In this document: one piece after another, positions 12,310 through 22,766 of the stretch
Position numbering within the stretch: the stretch's first letter is position 1
How the letters are laid out: each line of letters opens with the position of its first letter
NCBI GenBank assembly: GCA_030280995.1
Contig: JASXTE010000001.1
Span: forward strand, 4,985,501-5,049,500
Length of the DNA stretch: 64,000 bases
Direction of reading: 5' to 3'
DNA from: Hemileia vastatrix
Taxonomy: Eukaryota > Basidiomycota > Pucciniomycetes > Pucciniales > Zaghouaniaceae
Notes under the pieces: model-generated
The model's input: the letters and a program-made list of their open reading frames with translations, nothing else
What the model was told of the DNA's origin: nothing
The model's database searches: none
Position numbers and translations under genes: made by a program

Positions 12310-12565
12310 CCACACAATATGGGGGGCCAACTTGCTAGTGATTCAGCAACCTTGGACCCAAACTCACCACAGATTGAACACACATTGAGCTATTGACAAA
12401 GAACCATACAATCAGGGATGAACACCTCTCAGCAGAACAGTTTTAGGTGGGTGTTCAAGTAGAGTTCAGTATGGGTTCAGTATGAGTTCAGTCTGAGTTC
12501 CATCTGAGTTCCATCTGAGTTCAGGTTGGGTACTTGCTAGTGAGACCACCCCCTATATTGTGTAG
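12310..12565. repeat. MITE-like insertion with an 11-bp minisatellite
   Basis: The ends read CACAATATGGGGGGCC (from 12314) and, inverted, CCACCCCCTATATTGTG (to about 12564), suggesting a short TIR element between the two convergent genes of the Tc1-like element. It overlaps the 3' end of the transposase frame. A related inverted segment lies at 48640-48735. Confidence 0.45.
12463..12532. repeat. 11-bp tandem repeat (GAGTTCAGTCT type)
   Basis: About six consecutive 11-bp units alternate between GAGTTCAGTNT and GAGTTCCATCT. Confidence 0.8.
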
Positions 12566-13598
12566 TGTCTATTATATCACAATCTTTAGGTCTACCACTC
12601 AATTTAGCAAAGAGTTTTAAATGACTTTTGAGGACACAAAACCCTTTTTCAATTGGGTTTAGGTCTGGGGAATAGGCCAACAAATAAAGAATTTTAAAAC
12701 CGCAAGCTTCAATAATTTTGGCGATTCTTCCACCATGATGTATTGAAGCATTATCCAAAACTAAAATTCTATTGGGGCCAGGAAAAGGTTTCATGAAGGG
12801 TAGCTGAAAAAGTATTCAAAAAATTTTATACTTAACAAAAAAAAAATTTACCTACCAAAATTTTCTCAAGGTAGAATTCAAAGTGCAAACAAGTTACTGT
12901 TTCTTCCAAAAACCACATTTAAAACCAGGCCAGAAAGAGATACTCCTGGTATGATATTGAACCAAAAAGTTGCATGTCTTTGAGGAATCCGCTTTGTACA
13001 TTTTCCATTTGGTGCCCATCCAAGCATTTGAGAAACTCCATCTGGAGTGATTCCAGACTCATCTATAATGTTTTTATTAGAATGAATAATATATACGGAA
13101 CAAAAAAATACACAAATAAAAAATATTATTTCATACCTGTGAAAAACAAAAATTCAGGGGCAAGTAATGCAATGGTGGATATGTATATAGCCTGTTTAAC
13201 AGGTTTTTGAGCTGGATGTACATTTTGTGTTTTCTTCTTAGTCAAGTGCAGAAAGGTGACTAATTCACAAGATATGAGGAATAAGAGACATGAATATCAT
13301 TTTGAGCTAGTAAATTGGTCTTAAATTCAATGATATAACATGTGGGATCCTCTTGGCCCATTTCAAGTAAAAATTCATGTTCATCACTGCTTAATTCATA
13401 GGGGTGGCCATCCTTTAAGTATGTGGTAGGATCAGTCACTACAGCTTTTGTTGTTTTATACAATCTTACCCAGCATCAGAGGGAGTTTTAATGTATGGTA
13501 GAACAATGCTTGTAATTAATATCATCTAAAGTTTTACCATGAAGTGCATCCATAACAACCTTTACTTTGAAATAGGGATCATATTTCAAAAATACCAT
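12537..13598 (-). pseudogene. Tc1/IS630-type DDE transposase (copy 1)
   Basis: A transposase that would cut and insert the element at TA sites in the nucleus. The minus-strand reading begins at ATG 13598 with an N-terminal motif (F-L-K-Y-D-P) shared with the copy at 27734. It passes through helix-turn-helix-like sequence with stops, and ends in a DDE_3 core: L-V-L-D-N-A-S-I-H-H near 12760 and S-P-D-L-N-P-I-E near 12660 hold the second and third catalytic acids. The first acid lies in the D-E-S-G segment near 13065. Stops near 13495 and 13485, and a run of frame changes between 13260 and 12795 (some may be introns), show that it is inactive. It converges with the accessory gene. Confidence 0.75.
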
Positions 13599-14121
13599 AT
13601 TGGTCTGAGAGAAAATATAATGGAAAAAAAAACAAAAAAAAAAAAAAGGGAAAAAAGAAAAAACTTATGTATAAAGCAGAGCAGGTGAGAGGGAGAGTTG
13701 AGTAGGTGGTCTGCAAGAAGGGAGGATGGGTTGGTCAAAGGAATAAAAACTACATAAATTTTAAAAAAAAGGAAAAAAAGGGGAAAAAACAAGAAAAAAA
13801 AGAGAAAGAGAAAGAGAAAGAGAAAGAGAAAGAGAAATAGAAATAGAAAGAGAAAGAGAAAGAAAAAAAAAAGAGAAAGAAAAAAAAAGAGAAAAGTAAA
13901 AAACTTACATTTACTGCAGAGCAGGTGGGAGGGAGAGCAAAATGAAAAACCAGAGAGACAGAATGGGAGGATCAATACTGGAGCAACAGGATGGGAGGAA
14001 TGAGAAGGAAGGGGCAGGGAGACTGATTGGGGAAAATGTGCTGTGCCACAAATATGGGGTTATGCTAGGTAGGTGGTCACATTACTGGTATGTATGAAAA
14101 TTTCTGAGCTTAATTAAGGGC
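13590..14121 (-). repeat. Right long TIR of Tc1-like copy 1
   Basis: It is the inverse of 9850-10380. It includes a purine-rich (GAAAGA)n tract at 13800-13870 that is expanded relative to the left arm. Confidence 0.75.
13800..13872. repeat. (AGAAAG)n microsatellite
   Basis: About ten hexanucleotide units of AGAAAG/AGAAAT within the right TIR. Confidence 0.85.
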
Positions 14122-14400
14122 TAAGAGCATACACACTCGCTTGGTTGTGTAACTCCCATTTACATGCATATTAATTCTGAGTTGCACAAATTCATGATAT
14201 CATTCCACACTCATTTTTTGAAAAATTCACTATTTGCAAGTTACACAAAATATTCATCACTTGTGTCTCTTGGTTTATTCAATAACATCACTGCTTCCAT
14301 GGAACTAATTTCTTCTATCCCTCCTTCTACCATACTCATTTTTCTTCACTTAACTGTTACATTTCCCATACCTTTAAATTTCCTTGATGATTTATTAGAC

Positions 14401-15716
14401 ATGGAAGAAGAAGATCACCTTCTTACATATTTGTTAACTACCTATTGCAACAATCAATCATCTAATTCAACTACACCAAGACCAAAGAAAAAATGATACA
14501 ACAAGATTGTTACACTGGTAATGCACACTTAATGAAAGACTACTTTGGGAAAAACCCCGTTTACAACAATATTATTTTTGAGTGCTGATTTAGAATAAGC
14601 AAAGATCTATTTACAAAAATTGTTGAGGATCTACAGATGCACAAAAAATACTGGGTTTTAAAATTTGTAAGTATAGTATTTTTTTAATAATATCCATCAC
14701 ACTTTTTCTCAATTTTTTACTAACTACATTACTACAGGATTGCTGTGGGAAACTTGGATTGACACCTCACCAAAAGCTAAATAGTGTACTTTGCCAGCTT
14801 GCCTATGGGATTTCAGCCGACTCAACTGATGAGTATGTTTGCATAGCTGAAACCACTTCAATAAAGCATTTAAAACTTTTGTTAAAGACATCATATCTTT
14901 CTACAAAAGCGAGTATTTACAAGAACCAAACACTGTGGAGAAAACCAAGATTTTGAGGGAGTACAAAGACAGGGGGTTTCCAGGATGTCTTGGCAGTATT
15001 GATGGGATGCACTTGGAGTGGAAAAATTGCCCCACAGCCTGGGCTGGTCAGTTCCAGGGGAAGGAAAAAACTTCAACAATGATATTGGAGGCTTTAGCAA
15101 GCAAAAACTTACAAATTTGGGACACTTTCTTTGGATCACCTGGAGCTTTAAAAAACATCAATGTTCTTCATTGCAGCAACTTGTTTGATAAACTTTTGGG
15201 CAATAGTCAAGATGGTGTAACATATAAAATAAATAATAGAATTTATAAAAATGGTTACTACCTTGCTGATGGTATTTAACCACCATAGTCAACACTGGTC
15301 AAAACAATTTCTCATCCACAAGATGAGGAAAGCTGATATTACTCTAAATTACAAGAAAGTGCTAGAAAGGACATAGAACATGCTTTTGGGGTGTTGCAAA
15401 GTAGGTGGGGCATTCTAACCCAGTCATGTCATCTATGGCATATTTAAGAAGTGAAGGAGACAATGACCTGTTGTATAATCTTACACAACATGATAGTGGA
15501 AGCAAAATCAGAATCAGATCCTTACCTAAATGAACAATCCATTCAATGTCAACTTTCAACAAACCACCAAGATCCTTCTTTGACAAACAGCTTAGTGAAT
15601 TTTATTCAGAACAACCAGGAGTTTCACAATTCTGACACACATTTTGAATTGCAAGAGAATCTGAAGAAACATATTTGGAAAAATAGAGGAAGATTTGAAT
15701 ATATACAAAGGGAATA
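14401..15716 (+). pseudogene. PIF/Harbinger transposase (plant_tran type)
   Basis: DDE transposase of Harbinger element 2. From ATG 14401 an acidic N-terminus leads, after a one-base frame change near 14490, into D-Y-F-G-K (about 14540) and F-R-I-S-K-D (about 14590). An intron with donor GTAAGT at about 14669 and acceptor CTACAG at about 14738 joins the helical region. The core begins at G-S-I-D-G-M-H (about 14995, first acid). L-A-D-G-I (about 15265) holds the second, and K-D-I-E-H-A-F-G (about 15370) the third. The C-terminal I-I-L-H-N-M-I-V-E motif (about 15480) is typical of the family. Stops at about 14566 (CGA->TGA type), 15277 and 15448 make it a pseudogene. It converges with the Myb-like gene at 18135. 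Confidence 0.8.
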
Positions 15717-16404
15717 ATTTATGATTACTAAATGTTTATAACTATTGAGCAGTGCAACTAACCTAGCAATAATATCAGGCCACCCATAAGAGCCATATAT
15801 TTCAGAGTGAGATAAGTAGTAATACAAATGTATCTATACCTTTTATTATACAAAATAGTCTTGGGATAAGTTTCCCAAGCCTTAACTATTGAGCAGCGCA
15901 ACTAACCTATCACATGCGCACCTAATAGAATAACATGAGAATGTAACAGTGTAGTACTAAAAAATTATAAAAACTTGAGATAAATTTACATTATATATAT
16001 AAAGCTTGTTAGCAAGTGCCAGCCTTTTTTGTGGTTGGTGATAGCTTTGATGCAGACTTTATATATTTCTTGGCTTCCTTGAACAAGAATATCTTGCCCA
16101 GGGAATCCTATATGTCCAAAAAGCCTTTACCCAAGATTTTGACCACACTTGGGAGGGAGTCGCAAAAGATATTTGGTGAACCTCCAAACTTTTTTTTATG
16201 CATAATTGATGATTAGTAGTTATTTCTGAAACTTGTATTTTATCTTTTACAAAGTCTCTTTTTTAATCCAAAATTCTCTGATTGTTTTATTTACAAGAAC
16301 ATAGTGGATTGAAAGCAACTTCAAAGCCAAATCAATATATTGTTCTTTTTGATGAGGGAAATTACAATATATATATATTTTCTAATAATATATAAAAATA
16401 AAAA
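15717..16404. other. Spacer between convergent Harbinger genes
   Basis: No gene is recognised. A 66-codon frame at 16016-16216 lacks family motifs. Confidence 0.4.
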
Positions 16405-17060
16405 GAAGTGTGAGTTGAAAATAAAACTAAATATATGTAATACTTGTAAGACATTATGTAAATAATAATTAAAAAGAAAAAAATTGAGTCAAAAGGGATG
16501 GAACAGACCAGTATATATATTATTTCTGGGCCTCCTAGCAAGGTCAAAGTGTAGTCGGAAGAGCCATTTGCTGCTCACCTGCAAGAAAGAAAAAAAAAGA
16601 AAAAAAAGGGCAAGAGGAGAGAGGAGGGAAATATCTTACCAGTAATTAATCAGAAGAGCCATTTGGTGCTTGCCTGCAAGAAAGAAAATAGTAAGAGTAA
16701 AAAAAAAAAAAAAATAGTAAGTAATTTCTCTCCTCTCACCTATTTTGTTTTTGTTTTTGTTTTTCTTTTTTTCTTTCTTGTAGGCATTCACCAAATGGCT
16801 CATCTGATTAATTTACTGGTAAGTTATTTCCCTCCTCTCTCCTCTTGCCCTTTTTTTTTCTTTTTTTTTCTTTCTTGCAGGTGAGCAGCAAATGGCTCTT
16901 CTGACTACATTTTTGCCTCACATACTCCACATGGTAACCCAAAAGCCCTTGCAGCAAATGGCTCTTCTGACCAATTACTGGTAAGTAATTTTACTCCTCT
17001 TCATTCAAGTAATAAATATATTTAGTTTTATTTTTGACTCACACTTCTTTTCATTATTAC
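16405..17060. repeat. Large inverted repeat (hairpin) between convergent genes
   Basis: Left arm 16405-16735 and right arm 16740-17060 are inverted. Strings such as AGAGCCATTTGCTGCTCACC (16560) and its inverse (about 16880), and the outer GTGTGAGTTGAAAATAAAAC against GTTTTATTTTTGACTCACAC, pair up. A transcript would fold into a stem of up to ~300 bp with pyrimidine-rich arms. Confidence 0.7.
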
Positions 17061-17156
17061 TGCTCTTTCATATTCATTTTGACTCACTTTTATTTTTCTT
17101 AAAATCATTATATATATTTTAAAATTCACAAATAAAACAATAATTAACAAACTAAA

Positions 17157-18135
17157 TCAAGAGTTACTCTTTTCAATCCACCTCCTTTTCATGTCCTCCT
17201 TCATTTTTTGTAAAAGCTCCAAGTCTTCATCAGTACAACAGTTATATTCTTTAAGTAGTAGAAGTTGTTTCATATCATTACCTCTCATTTCACTTAGATT
17301 TTTCTCTTTGTCCAGTTGGAGGTGCTCTTTCTGAATTGAAAGTTTCTCTTTTGTAAGTAGAATTTTCTGTTTGGTAAGCTCATTTTGTTTTTCCGTTAAC
17401 TTCATTGCTGATAATCAATTTTCTGACATTTTACCCATTTGCAAAGCCAGGTTAGTTTGTTCCTTGAGATTGCTTGCTTCACTAATACAAAGTCTTTTTG
17501 AAGATTTTATACCCAGAGGATGTGGAGAAAAGGCTGATTGTGGGGTGCCACTACGTGTTTCCATTTTGATGTCACTGCTTGCCTCTTCTACTCTATTGAT
17601 ATGACTTGAGTATGTGTTACTAGATTGAAGATCCTTACTTGTATTGAGTCTCCATTTAGGAACATGCCTAAGTTTTTCCCATGCAGTCAAGCTTTTAAAA
17701 GATGATTTAGTTTGTTCTTGATAAAGAGATAGTGCAAGCCTCATCCAGTCACTGGGTGAGCTTCCACTAGGTGGGTTTCTTTCAATTGAGTTATAGATGG
17801 CACTGAACTTCAAGGTGGACATGTTAAGGGATTGCCATCTAAGGTTGATTATTGAAAAATAATAAACAAGTTTTCATAAAAATGTAAGTCTACAAATTAA
17901 ATAAAACTTACTGGACTCTAACCTGCTCATGATCTCTATATTGTGTCTTGCTATACTCATTAAAATGGCTTTTGATTTTCCTATAAAATGTCTCCCCAGA
18001 TTGGTATGTAGAAAATTCCAGTTGCTCTCTAATAAAAATCCAAGATATAGCAAGTTGTTCCTCCTCATGTTGAGACCAATTTCGTGACCATTTTCTCATA
18101 TTTTCAAATTTGCTGGAGCTTTGAGGTGTAGACAT
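17157..18135 (-). pseudogene. Myb/SANT-like (NAM-associated type) partner protein of Harbinger element 2
   Basis: The usual second gene of PIF/Harbinger elements, a DNA-binding partner needed with the transposase. Exon 1 starts at ATG 18135 and carries a SANT-like segment (W-S-Q-H-E-E-E-Q-L-A-I-S-W ... F-Y-R-K-I) to about 17922. An intron with donor GTAAGT and acceptor CTTAG near 17843 joins in frame to W-Q-S-L-N-M-S-T-L-K-F. The C-terminus is a charged coiled coil (17405-17157, rich in E/K/Q/L). One in-frame TGA separates the last two open segments near 17415; its context A-A-T-TGA fits TCGA->TTGA, so the gene was nearly intact before hypermutation. Confidence 0.7.
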
Positions 18136-19997
18136 AGTTTAGAAAGTACTATAATATAAAAAAAGTGATAATTTTGGTGTGATGTGATGATGAGAAGTGA
18201 GAAAAGTTATGTTTGGTAAGAAAATTGTCAGGCTAGGGTCAAGTACAAGGATGTGAACTAGCTTGAATAGTCAGTTGTCTAGAAGATTTTAATGGTCCTA
18301 TATGAATACTGTAGTTCTAATCCACTAAGTTGTAAAATATAATCAAATATAAAGGTCTCAGTAATATAATTCTCACTATTCTTATATATGGCTTACAATC
18401 TTTATAGTTGGTAGAAAAATAGATTATATAAATTCAGATACTATTCAAAAGTCTTATAAAAGTACTAATTGATATGTATTGTAATTGGTTTGGTTATATT
18501 GGTTTAAATTGTAATGATAAAGAATGAAGAAATACAACCCAAAAACCTCCTCCTTTTATACACACTGAGTTCCCCAATGATTCCCTTGATGTACCACCCA
18601 ATACACAGTTAATAACGCCTCTAAACAACTAATAGACATTCCCATCAACATTCCCAGTGACCCATGACATAATTAGAAGAGTAATAACCGCCAAAATCCT
18701 GAAATAATAAGGGAAATCCATCAAAATTAAAGAAAAAGACAAAAAGAGAGTATATGCGTATAAAACAATATTATTAAGGACTAAAGGAGACTTTTTAAGG
18801 TTAATAATAGCTTAATAATAAGGGGGATTGACTGTAGAAATAATGGGGCTAATCCTGACATTATACTACGTGAAATTCCCATTCAAAAATAACCAAAATT
18901 GACTGAGAAACCACCCAAAAACTTAAAAAAGAGCGTGAGATGTGGGGTAACTACATGCAGTTCTTGGCAGGCGCTTGCACGGGTAAATCCTTGACTAAAA
19001 TTAGGCGAATTTAAGCGTGGTGATGAAATAAAGTGCCAAGAGTGAGGTTATTAATGAAATTAGTGCATATAAACAGGGTCAATGCATTATTAATTAAGCT
19101 AGGACACTAAATAAGCGCCTGTCGCCTATTTTAGTGTGTTTCCCCACAGTGGGCGTAGAATGTGGGGTAATTATAGTGTGAAAAAGCTAACTTTGCTAAA
19201 AATGAAGCTATTCACACGGGAAAAAAGCAGGCAGTATGTGGCCAGTACACAGAAGCCATTTCTGGCATAAAAAACACCAAATTTGAAAAGTGTTATTTTT
19301 ATGCATTTAAATAGCCAAATCAATAGTTCTAAATGAGCCTAATTGATCTGTCAAAGCGCAATTTTGATATTCTCAATTTTATAGCGCATATAGTCAACTT
19401 TTAAGTGAAATAAAGCGCATTTCTTGTTTTTTGCATAAAACAATGAATATAACAGCTTTAAGTGTACTTAAAAATTATGTAGCCTTATACTTAAGGTTCT
19501 TAAGATTACCCTAACATATTCCAACTTAATATTAAGTACATAAGACCTATAAAAGGTGGATATATGCGTGTATATAAGGTGTTATAATGGCATTTTTTTG
19601 TGTATTATCATAATTTTACTTATGTATACTATTTGTGTACTCTTATTTATTATTCCCATGTATAGTTCATGTGTTTAACATAACTTATAAGTTCTTTTTA
19701 CTCAGTCCTGGAGATATACAGGCTGACAAAAATAGTGAGTAATGAAGTGTTTGGTAAGAGTGAAGATTTAATGAATTGGAGGTAGTGAGGTGTCGCAAGG
19801 TTGACCAAGTGAGATGAATTACTGTAAAAATGGCGGGGCAGAAAATGAGTTCCACTAATGATTCAATAATTTGTGGAAAGATCCACAATTTACTGAAAAA
19901 ATTACTGATTTGACCCTTTACCAAAAGACTGAAAGTAGATGAGTGTGGAATTTTAGCACCTATTTTCTGTAAAATATGCATACCAAATGGTGTAGAC
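18136..19997. other. Unexplained part of Harbinger element 2
   Basis: No gene is recognised. TGTGGGGTAAYTA recurs at about 18951 and 19160, and a similar string ends near 1575 in reverse, so this may be remains of a further repeat. A minus-strand frame at 19685-19999 (104 codons) has no known motif. Confidence 0.35.
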
Positions 19998-20105
19998 AAT
20001 CCTATAGTACTAGCTATAGGCCTTGACCCAGGGAGTTGGAGAAAAACTAGAGAAAAAATCCCCTGTCCCTTTAGAAAAATAAGTGAGATTTACCTGTTGC
20101 AGCAA
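19998..20105 (-). repeat. Inverted copy of the repeat at 4848-4992
   Basis: It shares, in reverse complement, TTTTCTCCAACTCCCT and GGCCTATAGCTAGTACTATA with 4848-4992. Confidence 0.55.
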
Positions 20106-20696
20106 ATTGGAGATCTGTTTGCTAGACCCTCTAATTAGACACTCTTGACCTCTTTGAAAGTGAAAGATAATAGTCCCAGACAGACTACCAGAAAGAGTTG
20201 AAATGAACAGTGATATATTCCAACAAAACACCAGCCAATGAGACAGTGAGGAGCAGAGAGGTGATGAGTAAAGAGATAAGATGATTCCCTAAAAATCTTC
20301 CCACACACACATCATACAGCCAGTGCACAGACCACCCTGACCTAATCCCTGCCAAAAATAAAGCTCTCCCACCTTTCTACATGCATAAAAAATTCCTCTA
20401 AAGGCTTCCATGCACACAGGCGGGTGGGCCACCTGATGTAGGGATGGCCGCTTAAAGGCAGGCGGGCTGCCCGGCATAGGGACGGCTTCTTTCAGGCCCT
20501 TAAACACCCAAAAACACCCAAAATCCCCCTCTAAAACAACAAAACAATAGTAACTATATGTAGAAACAAGAAAACACCAATAAAAAAACACCATAACCCC
20601 AACTATACCCTACATTCCAAATACCTACAAATATGCACTCCAAAGGCATACCCAGGTTTGGATCACCACAATGGGTTTGCCAAAATGAGTGGAGAT
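20106..20696. other. No gene recognised; GC-richer patch
   Basis: Contains a GC-rich patch (20410-20500) with repeated GTAGGGATGGCCGC-like wording. The minus-strand frames here (20289-20594, 20554-20826) show no family motif. Confidence 0.35.
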
Positions 20697-20793
20697 GCTC
20701 TAAGTACCTAATAATGCTGCAGATTAGGGCTTGGTGCATCACAAAAGTCAAAAAAAAATTCACAAACCCACCAAGCTTTATGAAATGTGCTGT
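20697..20793 (-). repeat. Right TIR of Harbinger element 2
   Basis: Inverse of 9757-9849. Here the sequence continues without interruption through CTAAGTAC, where the left TIR carries the Tc1-like insertion. Confidence 0.75.
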
Positions 20794-21101
20794 AAATGCA
20801 TAAATTGACTGAAAAAAAAGAATCAATCCATGAATGTGAGTTCTTAATCCTTAAATCAAAGGATAAATACATGATTTGACTTAAAAGAAAAAATATGATG
20901 CAATTCTTCCAAATTTGGAGTATGTTTGTTGTGTATGGTGTGTCCAGCTAGCTTTTCCCATATAAAAAACTGACAAGTGAAATAAAGTTCAGATAAGATA
21001 TATGGTATCTATACACCATTGAGAGACTCAGAGTGAATGGTCAATTCATGGTGGCACAGCCTAGTTGGTAAAGTTTGTGGAATTTTTGACAAAAAAATCT
21101 A

Positions 21102-21222
21102 CAGCTCATTCTGGAAAGCTTGCGGTTGTCTTGCCTCTAATCCCCTGCCAATGACATAGATCAGCCAACCTTTTGGCAGGGGATGGGATGCAAGACAGCC
21201 ACAAGCTTTCCAGGATTAGCTG
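21102..21222. mobile_element. MITE 1 with Tc1-type TIR, TA duplication
   Basis: Starts CAGCTCATTCTGGAAAGCTT and ends with the inverse CTTTCCAGGATTAGCTG, flanked by TA on both sides; 121 bp. The terminus resembles that of the Tc1-like element at 27125 (CAGCTAAGTCGGGAAAGCTT), so mobilisation in trans is plausible. Confidence 0.8.
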
Positions 21223-21571
21223 TAAGTTGTTCTCACCAAAAAAATGATTTGCCAATTCAAAAGGGTCAAGGATAGTTGGAGAGTACCCTACACTCCCACT
21301 CATGTTTTTTAAGCCGTGTGGCGTAACAAAAATGGGTGGAAGTGCTAGTTTGAATAGGCAAATAATTTTTTGTGAGTAAAGCTTTAATTTTTTTTGTCCA
21401 AAATTCCGCAAGCTTTTGTGACTTGGTTGTAGCGTGTTGCGTTTGATATTGAGACCAAAATAAAAAGTGGCCAGAACACTTGTCCAGCCTGTACATACTT
21501 GCACACATAGTCAGGTATTATATGACACAAATGATGTAATCCAGGTTGACGCTGGATGACATATATATTTA

Positions 21572-21702
21572 CAGCTAATCCTGGAAAGCTTGCGGTTTTT
21601 TTGCAACCCATCCCTAGCCAAAATCATGAATTTGGGTCAGCTGACCTATGCTTTTGGCGGAGATGAGAGGCAAGACAACCGCGAGCTTTCCAGGATTAGC
21701 TG
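21572..21702. mobile_element. MITE 2 with Tc1-type TIR, TA duplication
   Basis: Starts CAGCTAATCCTGGAAAGCTT and ends with its inverse at 21702, with TA at 21570-21571 and 21703-21704; 131 bp. Confidence 0.85.
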
Positions 21703-21835
21703 TAATAAAAATGTCTGACAGGTTCTGTCCAGCAAAAGGTTGTATAATATGAATATATATAATTACTATATTTAGAAATATAGGCTGTCGCCGGATAACT
21801 GCCCTTTTTTTTCTTTTGTTTTTTGTACGGATACA

Positions 21836-21958
21836 CAGCTAAACCGGAGAAGCTGGCGGTTTTCTTGCCACTTATTCCCTGCCAAAAGCGACTTAAACTC
21901 ATGTTTTTTTGGTGAGGGATCGGAGACGAGAAACCCGCAAGCTTTTCAGGATTCGCTG
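21836..21958. mobile_element. MITE 3 with Tc1-type TIR (diverged)
   Basis: Starts CAGCTAAACCGGAGAAGCTG and ends AAGCTTTTCAGGATTCGCTG. TA follows on the right, but the left TA is shifted by two bases. About 123 bp. Confidence 0.7.
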
Positions 21959-22766
21959 TAAATTCAACCCAAAAGTAGCAAAAAAGTTCAATGATATTGT
22001 TCACAACAGACATAATAACTGACGTTACAAATACAATTTCACCTGGGTAGTTCAACAAAGCGCACAAATTATACTATGCATTATGTATCGTCACCCGAAT
22101 TTTCTGAAACGTCAGTAAAATGTTTCTTGTGGTATATAAATTATATTTTTAAACTTGCATAATGAGTTATATGAATCTGTAGGGCCCGAGAGGTGGTGTA
22201 GAGTTGAAAATGGAATACAGCTAAATCAAAATAGGTTTGCGCAGGTTTTCAAAATATTGCTCAACATACTCAGCGATTTTGGAGGGCAACAGGCTAGAGG
22301 GATGGAATAATGAGGGATAATGGTGGGTAAGTTGGGCACAACAGTCGAAAGCTGCACCAACCTTTTTCGATGTAGCCAGTAGCAGGAATATCAACGATTT
22401 TGGAGAAGATTGCTATTTAAGTTGATAGAGTAAATAAATGGGGTGCGTGTTTGGTGATTGGTGTACATACATATGAAAGTTAGAGTGTCGAATAACCGAA
22501 GAGATGAATTTGAAATGGCAATAAACGGAGAGTAATTTAGAGTGGTGTGGGTTCGAAGATGAGCGGAATTGCGAGTGTGTGGATCGTGGGGCGTGGTGTT
22601 GACATGGGCAGGACAACAGCACAAGCGAGTGGGGCAATTTCAGGGTCAGTGGGGACTGGCGATGACAACAGTCTTCAAGTGTCTGCGGCCCATAAGTCCC
22701 CCCCCCCTAAGCCTGCACTTAGCGCCCCATTCATTTTCCCTCCTTTCCTCTCCCTCTTCGGAGCTC
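21959..22766. other. Upstream region of spa2
   Basis: No coding sequence is supported. The base composition turns GC-richer towards 22760, as expected of a host promoter and 5' leader. A C-run at 22700-22707 and a pyrimidine-rich CTCCTTTCCTCTCCCTC tract precede the ATG. The three MITEs lie 0.8-1.7 kb upstream of it. Confidence 0.4.

Larger units (their letters stand above)
9850..14121 (-). mobile_element. Tc1/mariner-like element, copy 1, TA target duplication
   Basis: The element starts GCCCTTAATTAAGC at 9850 and ends with its inverse at 14121, flanked by TA at 9848-9849 and 14122-14123. The TIRs are long, about 500 bp (9850-10380 and 13590-14121). Inside are a DDE transposase gene on the minus strand and a convergent accessory gene on the plus strand, the same layout as the copy at 27125-31683. 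The related right TIR of Harbinger element 2 shows the uninterrupted target sequence. Strand is given for the transposase. Confidence 0.8.
9757..20793 (+). mobile_element. PIF/Harbinger element 2 (composite, with nested Tc1-like element)
   Basis: The inverted termini at 9757-9849 and about 20697-20793 match for ~95 bp; both contain AGCACATTTCATAAAGCTTG and GATGCACCAAGCCCTAAT. Between them lie a transposase gene of the plant_tran/Harbinger type (14401-15716, +) and a convergent Myb-like gene (17157-18135, -), the usual two-gene PIF/Harbinger set. A Tc1-like element has been inserted into the left TIR. Removing it gives an element of about 6.8 kb. The exact terminal base and target duplication are not settled. 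About 2.5 kb between the Myb-like gene and the right TIR is unexplained and may contain a further insertion. Confidence 0.7.

Noticed and set aside
12463..12532. CRISPR-like array
   Set aside because: Contiguous 11-bp units without spacers in a eukaryotic transposon region.
16016..16216. 66-codon frame as a gene inside Harbinger element 2
   Set aside because: No domain motif, no intron context, and it lies in the spacer between convergent genes.
20289..20826. Overlapping minus-strand frames as a small secreted protein
   Set aside because: No motif, and the region runs into the TIR of Harbinger element 2.
22547..22766. Upstream in-frame extension of spa2 (to 22569)
   Set aside because: The extra codons are low-complexity and lack Spa2 similarity. 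The ATG at 22767 follows a pyrimidine-rich leader and starts the recognisable protein.
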